From the NCBI GenBank assembly GCA_965226915.1, contig CBDDEJ010000003.1, positions 108,330 to 172,329 of the forward strand: a stretch of DNA of 64,000 bases, given 5' to 3'. Made by a program: the position numbers and the translations under genes. How positions within the stretch are numbered: the first letter of the stretch is position 1; every line of letters starts with the position of its first letter. This DNA comes from Io17-Chloro-G2 sp965226915. GTDB taxonomy: Bacteria; Chloroflexota; Dehalococcoidia; Lucifugimonadales; UBA3495. A model generated the notes under the pieces. That model ran no database searches and was not told the DNA's origin. It saw only the letters and a list, made by a program, of their open reading frames with translations. Shown here piece by piece: positions 27,487 to 36,418 of this stretch.

Positions 27487-27945
27487 TCAGCGCCGCGGCG
27501 GACGGCGGGAACGGGACCGGCGGCGCTGCCTTTCTCTGGGAGTGGATCCGGGAGGGGAAGGAGCATAATCTTGACCGCTAGACGCTTCGGTTTTCTGTGA
27601 AGCCTCATTGGTGACCGCAGGGGTGATCACAGGCAAATATGGCGCCAGATACTGCTTTTTATAGGACTCCCAAAACACTTGGAGGGCGAAGGTCAAGGCC
27701 AGGCCGGGCGGGACTATTAAAACAATGAGGTCCCAGCGATCCACTTGAGCCGTTTTAAATATCGCGACCGAGCCCACAATCAGCGTAGCCCATGCCACGC
27801 CGCCGGAAAGGATGCCATTGTGCCATGGGGAGCGAATGATGAGAAGGGACCAAGCCGGCCACAGGACAAAGGCAGCCACCAGGAACAGATTTTGGTAATA
27901 CCAGGGGCGAAGTTCCCTAGGAGGAGGTGGCAGGTCTTGGTTCAT
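27487..27945 (-). CDS. Hypothetical membrane protein with basic C-terminal tail
   Basis: A 152-residue protein with three hydrophobic segments at about residues 19-38, 45-65 and 74-92. A polar stretch follows, then a very basic tail (RERQRRRSRSRRPPRR) at the end. No family is recognised. The tail should be cytoplasmic and could contact nucleic acid or membrane lipids. It is on the same strand as the PIG-L gene but separated by about 80 bases. Confidence 0.65.
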   Translation of the reverse strand: MNQDLPPPPRELRPWYYQNLFLVAAFVLWPAWSLLIIRSPWHNGILSGGVAWATLIVGSVAIFKTAQVDRWDLIVLIVPPGLALTFALQVFWESYKKQYLAPYLPVITPAVTNEASQKTEASSGQDYAPSPPGSTPRERQRRRSRSRRPPRR

Positions 27946-27988
27946 GGTGTGAGTCCGGGCCGGGATATGCCCCGCCGTTGTCGTAGGC

Positions 27989-28249
27989 CTAATTTCTCGC
28001 CAGGAGCAGGTGGAACTCCAGCGTATCTAAGGTGCGGTCCCGGCGAATGGACTCCACGGCGTATTCCATGCACATCCGGGCGAATCCAGCGTATTGCAGA
28101 ACGTTGGCTCCCAGTCGACCTGGGATCTCCGGTCCCAGGTCGACTGGGAGCTGATTGACCTCTTCCCGGTCTATCTCCAGATTCACGCGGCGCTCTGTAA
28201 GCCGCTGAATCTTTTGTTGCATTCTTTGGATGAACTGCTCGTTTTCCAT
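27989..28249 (-). CDS. Small helical hypothetical protein containing an inverted repeat
   Basis: About 86 residues from the ATG at 28249. The N-terminal half (MENEQFIQRMQQKIQRLTERR) is an amphipathic helix. A perfect 18-bp inverted repeat at 28108-28150 falls in the middle and encodes QLPVDLGPEIPGRLGAN. The rest is helical and ends LEFHLLLARN. The frame is open upstream to 28426, inside the IS66 end. No family is recognised. Confidence 0.5.
   Translation of the reverse strand: MENEQFIQRMQQKIQRLTERRVNLEIDREEVNQLPVDLGPEIPGRLGANVLQYAGFARMCMEYAVESIRRDRTLDTLEFHLLLARN
28108..28150. repeat. Perfect 18-bp inverted repeat inside a coding frame
   Basis: CTCCCAGTCGACCTGGGA at 28108-28125 and its exact complement at 28133-28150 are separated by 7 bases. 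Each arm is itself nearly palindromic around GTCGAC. It keeps the surrounding reading frame open. Confidence 0.85.
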
Positions 28250-28384
28250 ATTGCCACTGCGAGTTTCCGCTATGGTAGCCAGGCTCCCAACATAGGCCAG
28301 GCTGGATTTGCCCATTCTAACATAAGGGATTCTCAGCGGTGGAAAAGCCACGGAGTATCCAAAAAGAATACAACGCATCAAACA

Positions 28385-29830
28385 GAAACTGTTCAGAGTT
28401 GAGGGGAAGTGAGCAACCGGCGGCATTCCAGGAGGGGATTGAGACCTCTGGCCCGCCAGGTGCCAAAGAGGGATGCCAAGGTCATCTTGCTGTCGGCGCC
28501 CTGCCCTGAGCGGGCGCCGCCGCTGATCTTGCGACTGGTTACCAGATGCCGCAGGCTCCGCTCGGCGGCGTTGTTGTCTGAGGGCACGGCTGGGTCCGAC
28601 ACGAAGACAAACAGTTCCTTGATGAACCGTTCCATGCGCCGGCAGAGCTTGGCCTGATCCGCCAGGGGATCTTTCGCCAGGGGATCTTTAAGGAAAGGCC
28701 GCGCCAAGACCATTAGTTTCTCCTCCAGCATTAGCTGGGTGCGATGGCCTGGCTGGGCTCGGGGAAGGACCGAGGCCTTGGCCTCCGTGTAGACCTGGTG
28801 AACCGCCTCGGCCCACTGAGCCAGCCCAGCGTCTTCTGGGTACAACCCTTTCAGGTCATGGATATCCCGCAGCAGATGAGCCCAGCACCGTTGCTTCAGG
28901 CCCGGGTAGTGGTTATAGGCGGCGTAGAAATCACTGACCAACACTCCGCTGAAGGAGGAATCCAGCACCTCATCCACCACCCCCTTATCCCGACCCCGAC
29001 GCAGGAAGTATCGTTCGCTGGGAGTGCTGAAGGTCCAAACATAGCCGTTGCTCCCGTCCTGGCGCCAGCCGGTTTCGTCGCCCTGCACCACGGAACTGGC
29101 GCGGACTTGCTCGAGCACCTCTCGCACCGCCGTCTCAGCCTGACGGGCTACTCCATGGACGGCCTGGACGATGGCGCCAACACTCAGGTGCAACTGATGG
29201 ACGCTCTCCAGGTACCATTGGATGATTCTTATGGGCAACCGTCCCTCCTCCCGCAGGGTCACCATCAGGCTTACCAGATTGACCCCCAGGCGCTGCTGGC
29301 CCAGAACCACCCCCTGCAGGGCCTCTTTGGGCAGCCGACGCCGCTGGCATACCGGACAGATGCGGGCTACCAGGGCGTGCTCGGTCACTTCTACCGGAGC
29401 CACCGGTAGCTCAATGACTTCCCGAGTTCGCTGTACCCATCCGCCGTTCAGGTGAGTCCCGCAGTCGGGACAGACCGCCACGGCATGCTCCACCCGCCGG
29501 GTAGGAGTCATGCGCTGGCGGGCGAAGCCATGGCGGCGCGGCTTTCTGGGCTCCTTTTTCTCCGGCGCTTGCCGGCTGGAGTGCGGCTGATTACCCGGCA
29601 TCCCCGACGACCCGCGCCGGTTGGGACGGGATTCCAGAACCCCAATCCGCCTTTGCAAATCGGCAATGACTGCCCGCTGGCCGGCAATTATCTCCAGCAG
29701 AGTTTCGCCACTCGCCGCGTTCAGGTCTAGTTCAGTGTCCACCTCCCTGGTATGCCACAACTCCCCCGGCCATGCCAGCGTTTTTCCAACGGCTTTGAGC
29801 CAATTCACCTCATCAAGTCTGAACAGTTAC
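28385..29830 (-). mobile_element. IS66-family element, copy 1 (1446 bp, no target duplication)
   Basis: The ends read GAAACTGTTCAG at 28385 and, complemented, GTAACTGTTCAG at 29830, the GTAA-type IS66 terminus. The flanking eight bases (ATCAAACA and TAATTCGG) do not match, so one end has probably recombined or been lost. It is almost identical to copy 2 at 40055 except for a 15-bp in-frame tandem duplication at 28660-28689. It has one transposase gene and no tnpA/tnpB, as in the ISBst12 subgroup. Confidence 0.88.
28393..29808 (-). CDS. IS66 (ISBst12-type) transposase, copy 1
   Basis: A 471-residue DDE transposase. It has an N-terminal coiled-coil segment, a zinc-binding part with CPDCGTHL and ICPVCQRR, a central VVQGDETGWRQDG, VLVSDFYAAYNHYPG and a C-terminal SDNNAAERSLRHLV with the last acidic residue. 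Relative to copy 2 it has five extra residues (KDPLA repeated) near residue 385 and two substitutions. The frame is intact. Confidence 0.92.
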   Translation of the reverse strand: MNWLKAVGKTLAWPGELWHTREVDTELDLNAASGETLLEIIAGQRAVIADLQRRIGVLESRPNRRGSSGMPGNQPHSSRQAPEKKEPRKPRRHGFARQRMTPTRRVEHAVAVCPDCGTHLNGGWVQRTREVIELPVAPVEVTEHALVARICPVCQRRRLPKEALQGVVLGQQRLGVNLVSLMVTLREEGRLPIRIIQWYLESVHQLHLSVGAIVQAVHGVARQAETAVREVLEQVRASSVVQGDETGWRQDGSNGYVWTFSTPSERYFLRRGRDKGVVDEVLDSSFSGVLVSDFYAAYNHYPGLKQRCWAHLLRDIHDLKGLYPEDAGLAQWAEAVHQVYTEAKASVLPRAQPGHRTQLMLEEKLMVLARPFLKDPLAKDPLADQAKLCRRMERFIKELFVFVSDPAVPSDNNAAERSLRHLVTSRKISGGARSGQGADSKMTLASLFGTWRARGLNPLLECRRLLTSPQL

Positions 29831-30002
29831 TAATTCGGCGCACGCTTGCCATGGGCCTCAATCCGCAGTAGACTAATCGACGTTGCCCGGACACCGGGGG
29901 AAACCCCGGCGGAAGAGATGACATTAAGCCTCCGGGAAACTCGGACTTGACGATTCCCTAAGGGTTCTTTCGGATTAAACTGAGATCACTGAGGAAACAC
30001 CT

Positions 30003-30188
30003 ATGTTTGATAAAACATCCCTAGACGCATTGTTTGACGAATTAAGAGACGAATTCGAGCTAGAGCCCGATTGGGAGGATATCCAAAGGGCTGCTCACCT
30101 GGGCGTCGCCCGTTCCGACGCTGGCGTGCCCTTTGGTGACATTGATTCCCGAGTGCTTCCGGCAGTACAGAAACACGCCAACGCCTAA
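30003..30188 (+). CDS. Small acidic hypothetical protein
   Basis: A 61-residue protein, strongly acidic at the N-terminus (MFDKTSLDALFDELRDEFEL). GAGGAAACACCT precedes the ATG and an intrinsic terminator-like hairpin follows, so it has the marks of a real small gene. No family is recognised. It lies between IS66 copy 1 and phage-like sequences. Confidence 0.5.
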   Translation: MFDKTSLDALFDELRDEFELEPDWEDIQRAAHLGVARSDAGVPFGDIDSRVLPAVQKHANA

Positions 30189-30235
30189 ACCGTCTGGCCA
30201 AAGGCTCTAAGCCTCTTTTTACCAACGCGCTGATC

Positions 30236-30264
30236 AAGCCGTAGGTCAGCCTACGGCTTGTTTT
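30236..30264 (+). terminator. Intrinsic terminator
   Basis: AAGCCGTAGG (30236-30245) pairs with CCTACGGCTT (30250-30259) across a TCAG loop and is followed by GTTTTC. A smaller AGGCT/AGCCT hairpin with a T5 run lies at about 30202-30220. Both lie downstream of the small acidic gene. Confidence 0.65.
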
Positions 30265-30474
30265 CATTCTCCACGGTTATTACAACCCAATTTCTCCGAA
30301 TTGAATGTTCCGTAGCGGAACCTCGGAAACACGGCTTCCTCAATGTGCTGACTACGCTCCCATGACGCCCTGCCCGTTGACACCCCCGATGTCCAATCTC
30401 TAGCGTGAGATTGCAGGGACGAACCCGGCCCAATCGCCGGCCGTCCCCCTTTCATTCGCTGGAGGTGGTCCGAT

Positions 30475-30687
30475 TTGCATTGCCGACGTTGTAGCTCATC
30501 AAGACTGATTCTTTTGGGCAAAAAAAGCGCCCAAGATAACGACATATACCGCTGCCAAGTGTGCGGATTCCTCTTTAGCCCGCCTAACGGGCCGAACTCA
30601 GGTTCCTCCACAGCCGATCCCTCGGTATTTTCTAGCGAAACATCCCACACGGTGGCGGTTTCTTCCGGCCATCATGAGCGGGTATAG
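30475..30687 (+). CDS. Small zinc-ribbon protein
   Basis: From a TTG at 30475 with GGAGGTGG upstream, the 70-residue product has CRRC at residues 3-6 and CQVC at 27-30, spaced as a zinc ribbon. Its tail is Ser/Pro-rich. It ends 7 bases before the terminase-like fragment and is in the same direction, so it may be a relic of the same phage module. Function is unknown. Confidence 0.5.
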   Translation: MHCRRCSSSRLILLGKKSAQDNDIYRCQVCGFLFSPPNGPNSGSSTADPSVFSSETSHTVAVSSGHHERV

Positions 30688-30693
30688 GCCTTC

Positions 30694-31038
30694 ATGCCAT
30701 CCGCCGACGCCCGCAAGCCGGGAAACCCAGTCGAATCCCCTTTGGACTTCGCCCGCGATGTTTTGGGAGTAAGCCTGTGGAGCAAGCAGGAGGAGGTGCT
30801 TTCGGCTTTGCCAGTCCACCGGAGGGTGGCGGTCAAATCGGGCAATGGCCTGGGCAAGGGTTTCTGCGCTGCCGTAGCCGTTCTCTGGTTCATGCAACTC
30901 CACGACCCCGGAATCGTACTCAGCACCGCTCCCACCTTTCGCCAGGTTCGGCAAGGAAAAAGGAAACCACCATTAAACCAACTCCGGCCACCAGGGTGTA
31001 AAAGACCCGCTGCCGCCACTCCAACGTTTGACTCATAA
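30694..31038 (+). pseudogene. Phage terminase large-subunit fragment
   Basis: The first 87 residues read like the ATPase start of a phage terminase large subunit. They include FARDVLGVSLWSKQEEVL (Q-motif region), the Walker A SGNGLGKG near residue 50 and the following LSTAPTFRQVRQ. Homology stops abruptly at about 30953, and the last 28 residues run antisense to the oxygenase gene. The Walker B, nuclease and later motifs are missing, so this is a truncated prophage relic. Confidence 0.65.
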
Positions 31039-31657
31039 ATTCCGGGCTGCTGGCGCCAGTCCGGCGCCGCCAGGTCTGGGCATTTTTAGGCACATAGAAC
31101 GCTCGGCGGTCGTATGCGCTTCGCCAGCTGTTGATCAACTCCTCGCCGGCTTCAGCGAAGATATTACCCATGAACTTGCCCGCGCCGGGTACCCGGTGGA
31201 ACACTCGGGATCGAACCCAATAGTAGACGCGTATGACCATTAGACCAACGAAGAAAACTGCTCTAGCCCAAATATTTCGGGCAGCTTTTTCCTGTGATAC
31301 CGTGAATATCATGGACGAGTACTTCTCGCCGATCTGCTTCTCGATCAACAGGGGCGGCACATACCTTTCTATCCCGAAGCGCTTGGGAAGGTAATCCTTC
31401 AGAAAGTCCATCAAGGCGCCAGCAAGCGCTTCGCCTTCCTTGGAGCAGTTCGCCTGCTGACGCCGTATTTGGCAGATAAGCCGTCCTGCTTGGTCCCAAT
31501 CATCCGTCAGCAGCCCCTCTTGGACGCCCATGGTATAGCCAACCGTTTTCCAAAGGTGCAGGAAAGCTTTCTTTTGCTCCAATGTCCACCGGCAGCCCCA
31601 ACGGTCCAATGCCACTGGAATCAGGTAACCAAAGGTCAGTAGGGTGTAGGCTAGTAG

Positions 31658-32314
31658 TCAGTCATGTTTGGAATCGAAGGGATAGAGGCGGTGAAGTTTG
31701 CCCCTGGCGTCCTGGGTGTTGAACCGCCAGTTAATGGTGGCTCGGGCGGCATTTCGCTCCGTGACCAGGGCCTGGACCTCCCGCCGGAGGGCGGGTTCGT
31801 TGGGGACGCGCTGCTTGAGGCAGGAGCGGGACAGCACGCTGAACTCGATTTCCGCCATATTCAACCAACTCCCGTGCTTGGGGGTGTAGTGGAACTCCAG
31901 CCGTTTGGCGACCCGGCGGGCCTCGGCCGCTGGGAAGGTCTCGTACAGGGAAGCTGTCCTGTGGGTGTTCAGATTGTCCAGGACCACTCGCACCACCGGG
32001 ACCTCTGGATAGGCCTCATCCACCAGCCAGCGCATCTGGCGGGCGAAGTCCTGCATGGTGCGCCGCTCCGTAACCTGCACGTGGCGCCAACCGGCCATCG
32101 GTTCGCAGGTCAGGAACAGGTTTCGAGTGCCCTCCCGGCGGTACTCGTAGTCCTGCCGCGCCGGTCTCCCCGGCTGGGCTGGCAGCGGGGGACGGGTGTC
32201 AGCCAACAACTGGGTCGAAGTCTCGTCAAAGCAGACCACCGGCCGCCGCGGGTCATAGGGTTGGGCGTACAGGTCCAGCACGTCCTCCATGTGGGCCACG
32301 AACTCGGCGCTCAC
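31658..32314 (-). CDS. IS630 transposase, catalytic DDE frame
   Basis: A 218-residue frame with VVCFDETSTQLL (first Asp), VRVVLDNLNTHR (second Asp) and PKHGSWLNMAEIEFSVL (third Glu), the typical IS630 DDE order. It is -1 relative to the upstream HTH frame. The join at the A7 run gives KKNSLKPWQKQEWC before SAEFVAHMED, as in single-frame relatives. Confidence 0.88.
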   Translation of the reverse strand: MSAEFVAHMEDVLDLYAQPYDPRRPVVCFDETSTQLLADTRPPLPAQPGRPARQDYEYRREGTRNLFLTCEPMAGWRHVQVTERRTMQDFARQMRWLVDEAYPEVPVVRVVLDNLNTHRTASLYETFPAAEARRVAKRLEFHYTPKHGSWLNMAEIEFSVLSRSCLKQRVPNEPALRREVQALVTERNAARATINWRFNTQDARGKLHRLYPFDSKHD

Positions 32315-32802
32315 CTTGGGGATGCACCACTCCTGCTTCTGCCACGGCTTGAGGGAGTTTTTTTCAGGTGCAGCCGCACCGTCTCGTGGGATAGGGAGGG
32401 CGCCAACCCCAACTCCACCACCTGGCCCGCCAAAAGGCGCAGGGTCCAGTGGTCATGCCCTTCCGGCGGTTCGGAGCAGGCCAGAGCGATGAGGTGGGCT
32501 TCGCCCCGGTCGTCTAGCTTCCGGTACCGACGGGCTTGGGGCCGGTCTTGCAGCACCCCTTCCAGCCCCTCTTCGGCGAAGCGCCGCTTGATCCGAAACA
32601 CCGTGCCCTCGGCCACATCCAGGGCTTGGGCCACCTGGGGAGCGCTCCACCCCTCATCCGTCTTGAGCAGAATCCGGGCCCGGACCGTCACCCGGGCTGT
32701 GCCTTTCCCCGCACGAACCAGATGCTGGAGCTGGTTCCGCTGTTCCGCCGTCAGCCGGACTCCATACTTTTCCCTGACCATACCACCACCTCCCATCAAC
32801 AC
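32311..32802 (-). CDS. IS630 transposase, N-terminal HTH frame
   Basis: A 163-residue frame with two HTH-like regions: ILLKTDEGWSAPQVAQALDV with FRIKRRF, and then the HWTLRLLA...LSHETVRLHLKK winged helix. At the end it reads CTG AAA AAA ACT, an A7 run, and continues only 17 codons out of frame before stopping. A -1 slip there fuses it to the catalytic frame. Confidence 0.8.
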   Translation of the reverse strand: MLMGGGGMVREKYGVRLTAEQRNQLQHLVRAGKGTARVTVRARILLKTDEGWSAPQVAQALDVAEGTVFRIKRRFAEEGLEGVLQDRPQARRYRKLDDRGEAHLIALACSEPPEGHDHWTLRLLAGQVVELGLAPSLSHETVRLHLKKTPSSRGRSRSGASPR

Positions 32803-33500
32803 TATCCAGAGTCAGGGTAGCTCTTTTGCTCAATCTTTCACGTTACCATTAATATCAAGTTTGACTGACTACTAGGTCCTCCTGGTTGACGGGTTGACCC
32901 AATCTCGCGGTGTCCCATGGCCGTTCATTTGTCGCCGGTTCGGCCGATTGGGGTTCAGTCTCCCCGGGGCTGCTAACACCATTCCTATGGGTCAGAAGAT
33001 ATCGCATGGCGGAATGAAGAAAGCGCACCTTTCGGGCCGAGACAAACCCGCGGCCCCACAAGTAGCTTTCCGGCTGGGTCGCCTCTTCTTGGGTCTCAAC
33101 AGTTTCCTCGGGCCGCCATGGCCGGGTCAAAATCATCAGCCCGCCCGGCGACATCACCGCATCAAGAAAACGTCCAGTCTCATAGATCCGCTGGTATATA
33201 TAGGCCGGGTCCGTCAATTTATCGGTTTCGTAAAGTGCCGGAATCCCGTTTTTCAACAGATACCAGGAAGGAAGGCTTATACAGTAAAGAGCGGCGATGA
33301 CAGGCAGTTTATTCTGACGCCATAGTTCGCCTACGATCTCCAGTTTGCCCAAATCGATCCAGCCGCGAGCCGGTTCCGGCCTAAAGTGAGCGACCAGTTC
33401 TGGTGGATAGCCTGCGAGTTTAGAGCCGATATTGGCCACAATAATCGCAGGGTCCGAATCGTCCTCAGCAAATAATTGGTCCAGTAAGTCAAGCAGGCGA

Positions 33501-34106
33501 TTATAGCCACCACGTCCGATAGCCGAGAATTCCCCCGTATCGCTCAGGAGCTTTTCCACCAGGCAGTCTACCGTTGGGTCGGCTTCTTGCCGGGCTTGAT
33601 TCAACTCCCCATCTGTCCAGAGTCGTGGCTGCTCTGTCTTCGTTCAGCGCAGTGGAGAGGGCCTCCAAGCGGGGCCGCTGCAGATATTCGGTTGCCTGCG
33701 CGTAAGCGGCCCACAGCATAAGCCGCGTGACGCGCTCCGGATGACGGACTGTGTAGGCAATGGATACAGCTCCCGAGTGGCCCATTCCGAACAGCGCAAA
33801 CCGCTCGAGGGAGAGGTGGTCTACCACTCCTTCTAAGTCGTTGGCCATTGCCTCGACCGTGTGTTCGGTGATGTTGCGGTCCGAGAGCCCGGTACCCCGG
33901 TTGTCGTAGCGAACCAGCATGTAATCCCGGGCGAAGGACTCGTACCCCTCCCGCAACTCTGGGATCTGCCACTCTACGCGCCCGTAGCTGAAAGGAACGG
34001 AAGGCGGAAAGACCAGCGGGAAGCCGCTACCCACAGTCCAATAGGCGACCCTCACGCCATCTGAGGAGCGTGCATACTGGATCTGCGGAGCATCCATCAA
34101 GGCCAC
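33501..34106 (-). pseudogene. Alpha/beta hydrolase fragment
   Basis: The first 165 residues are the N-terminal half of an alpha/beta hydrolase of the type often joined to cyclase or LuxR regulators (MDAPQIQYARSSDGVRVAYW, then VRYDNRGTGLSD). The nucleophile elbow reads GMGHSGA, with Ala where Gly is usual. Homology stops at about 33610, where the frame enters the oxygenase gene, so the lid and the Asp/His of the triad are missing. A dispersed repeat (34119-34325) lies directly upstream. Confidence 0.65.
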
Positions 34107-34118
34107 CTCTTCATCCGA

Positions 34119-34325
34119 ACTTCTAAGCCGGGATTTCCCAGTTCAAATAGATTCCCCCAACCTTGTGACCCTATGGGATGGCTCGAACTATAAAACGGCA
34201 TCCGGAGAGCGTCAACTGATATCCGATTGGCTCAATTCCTTACTCCCATGGTGTAGGGGCCTCCGTGCAAAACGTAAAAACTCAGAATCGGCTAATTCAG
34301 TGCAAATCTCTCCCTTGGGGTCGTG
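34119..34325. repeat. Dispersed upstream repeat C, copy 1
   Basis: About 207 bases resemble 60328-60535 with the same order and spacing of shared words: TAAGCCGGGATT (34124 / 60333), AAAACGGC (34192 / 60400), GCGTCAACTG (34209 / 60417), CGTAAAA and a final CTCGG/TTGGGGT block. Both copies sit just upstream of a minus-strand start codon. The nature (promoter module or decayed MITE) is open. Confidence 0.6.
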
Positions 34326-34654
34326 CCAATAATGGGTTGTTTGTTTGGACGCTGGGTTGACAGCAGAACCAGATACGGGGCAGTACCCTCAGCGGCTACC
34401 CCGTTTTTTGTTATTGCAGGAGGGTAAGGGTTAGTCCCGTACTGCTCCAGAAGGGGAGTACCGACTGGCGGAGCTGAAAAAGTCGAAAATCGGCAGCACC
34501 GAATGGACTTGTTTTTGAGTCGTGCCTCGCATTGGACTCCAATTCACCATATCCAACACTGGCCTGTTTTACGGTGGGCGGTGGGCGGTGGGCGCATGAG
34601 CGGGTACCACACCGTTGCCAATGACCGAAAGTGGAACCTCATCTTCATCCGCCT
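34326..34654. other. Gene-free stretch with a terminator-like hairpin
   Basis: No supportable gene. ACGGGG at 34375 can pair with CCCCGT at 34399 and is followed by six T, resembling a rho-independent terminator. A short GGTGGGC repeat lies at about 34574-34594. Confidence 0.4.
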
Positions 34655-34660
34655 TATACT
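34655..34660 (+). promoter_or_regulatory. TATACT box six bases before the AAA-gene start
   Basis: TATACT ends six bases before the ATG at 34667. As with the helicase gene, this would give a leaderless transcript. It feeds a gene that is now truncated. Confidence 0.35.
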
Positions 34661-34666
34661 GGCGGC

Positions 34667-35764
34667 ATGGCAGAACCATCATCCCAACCAGAGCGAAGTT
34701 CGATGTCTCAGGGGCAGTCTCGACAGGTTTTCGTGGGCCGCCAGCGGGAGATGGCCCATTTGACTGCCACCCTGGAAGAAGTTCTAGCAGGCCAAGGGCG
34801 GCTGTTGATGCTGGTGGGAGAGCCCGGCATTGGCAATACGCGGACTGCCCAAGAACTCGGGGCGCTTGCCATTAAACGTGGCGCCCAAGTTTTCTGGGGC
34901 AGGTGCTACGAAGAGGAAGGCGCGCCTCCGTACTGGCCATGGGTTCAGGCCATCCGATCTTATATTCAGCAAGCCGGGACGCAGCGACTTATCTTAGAAA
35001 TGGGACCCGGCGCCGGCGCAATCGCCGAGATCGTAGGCGAGGCGCGGGTCAAACTGCCGGACCTTGAACCAACCCAGCAACTGGAACCAGAACAGGCCCG
35101 CTTTCGGCTTTTCGACTCCATTACAACGTTTCTGAAGAATGCGTCCCAGACTCAGCCATTGATGCTCGTGCTGGACGACCTCCACTGGGCCGACCGGTCA
35201 TCCCTCCAACTTCTGGAGTTCCTAGCTCGAGAATTGGGAGACGAACGATTGCTGGTGGTGGGCGCGTATCGAGACGTGGATCTCTCCCGGCAACACCCAT
35301 TATCCGAAACCCTGGCGCATCTCTCACGGGAGCCGGTTTTCCAGCGGCAAATCCTTCGCGGATTAGATCAACAAGACACTGCCCCATTCGTGGAGGCGGC
35401 TGTCGGCGTCCGGGTCTCCCGGGAGTTGGCCGAAACGCTCTATGCCCACACCGAAGGGAACCCTTGTTTCCTTACTGAAGTAACCAGGCTCTTGGCCGAA
35501 CGAAGCGAACTGGATTCGCAGGGTATCACACGGTCACGGGACGTCCGAATTCCCGAGGGGGTTCGGGAGGTCATCGGCCAACGTCTCAACCGGTTGTCGG
35601 AACAGTGCAATGAGGCGCTCAGAATCGCCTCTTTGATTGGCAGGGAATTCGATTTCAAATTGCTGGCTGGCTTGAACGAAGATGTTAACGAAGACCAGTT
35701 GTTGGAAGCACTCCAACGGCCCAATGAGCGGCGGGGTTCGCCGGAGGTGCGGCCAAAGCCGTGA
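34667..35764 (+). pseudogene. AAA ATPase-type regulator fragment (PknK/cyclase-associated), Walker A altered
   Basis: From the ATG at 34667 the frame encodes the AAA/STAND-like ATPase segment found in large multidomain regulators: FVGRQREMAHL, GEPGIGNTRTAQEL, LMLVLDDLHWADRSSL (Walker B) and IPEGVREVIGQRLNRLSEQC. The Walker A lysine is replaced by Asn (GNT for the usual GKT), which should abolish ATP binding. Homology ends at about 35720, before the TPR region, and only a few unrelated codons follow. It is a paralogue of the decayed gene at 36419-39343. Confidence 0.7.
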
Positions 35765-36193
35765 AGTTCAGAATTCTGTGGATACCTTGCCTTGGCCGAT
35801 AGCAGAGCGGAGAAAGGCGGGGTACCGCTGGCTCCTCATTTCCTCTATGGCCAACCCTGAGGAGGCGGCTGACTACGCGAATCAACATGGCCTTCTGGAA
35901 GATCCTAGCTAGGTCCGAATGTTTCCGGATTTCGGTAATGATCGTCGCTTAAACCACGCTGCTGCAACAATGACGGCGATTCCGTGTTTCAGGTCGAGTT
36001 CCACCCTCCCCCATCTTCCCGTCAAACACCGATTCATTCATCGCATTGGCTAAACATATCTTGGTGCCGGTCATCCCACGAAAACCTGTCACCCTATGCG
36101 TTCAAATCCTTTCAATCGGATGGTACACTCCACCGCCACATAAACAGGGTGGAAGTCTCAAAATTCGACTATCCGCCCGAAAGGAGAAGCCAA

Positions 36194-36418
36194 ATGGAGA
36201 TCAAGATTGGAGACCGAACGTTCCAGGTCCCCGAATTCTGCCCCACCGACGTGTCCAATAAACGGGAGTTGCTCCGGCATTTGCGCGACCACGGGCCCGA
36301 GAGCTTGTTGACCAGCCGGAAGCTGGCTCCTTACGCCCAGTGGGGTAGTGTTGGTGGCACTAAGTTCGAGTGTGCGGGACCGGTTATTTTCCCAGACAGC
36401 GTGGGGATTCCTTTAATA
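36194..36418 (+). CDS. Doubtful short frame with good ribosome site
   Basis: AAGGAG lies 8 bases before the ATG at 36194, and the first 50 codons (MEIKIGDRTFQVPEFCP and following) look protein-like. The frame then runs antisense into the end of the kinase-AAA-TPR pseudogene, so only a 5' fragment of some gene seems to survive. I do not recognise it. The preceding 430 bases (35765-36193) hold nothing I can support. Confidence 0.25.

Larger units (their letters stand above)
31654..32872 (-). mobile_element. Second IS630-family element (1219 bp) with TA duplication in CTAG
   Basis: The ends are GTAGTCAGTCA inverted repeats, flanked on both sides by TA within CTAG. Excision restores an uninterrupted oxygenase reading frame, so the boundaries are precise. 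It is unrelated in end sequence to the element at 12078. Confidence 0.9.
30920..33604 (-). pseudogene. MpaB/Lcp-type oxygenase (DUF2236), split by IS630 element
   Basis: The N-terminal part (33604 down to 32876, about 243 codons) includes SARKVRFLHSAMRYLL and ends at NQEDL, the conserved heme-pocket region of DUF2236 (ER-bound oxygenase MpaB / rubber oxygenase catalytic domain). Removing the IS at 31654-32872 with one TA restores GAC CTA GCC TAC and continues as AYTLLTFGYLIP, then LDRWGC and LHLWKTVGYTMGVQEGLL. The ancestral protein would be about 490 residues. The true C-terminus is unclear because the frame runs into terminase sequence. The gene is interrupted and so inactive. Confidence 0.8.

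Noticed and set aside
31190..31245. tRNA-like string (GGTTCGATCCC T-arm look) on the minus strand
   Set aside because: It encodes the conserved GLMVIRVYYWVRSRV part of the oxygenase in frame, and no acceptor stem or complete cloverleaf can be formed.
31664..32875. 403-residue plus-strand frame over the IS630 element
   Set aside because: It is antisense to both transposase frames, which have clear HTH and DDE motifs.
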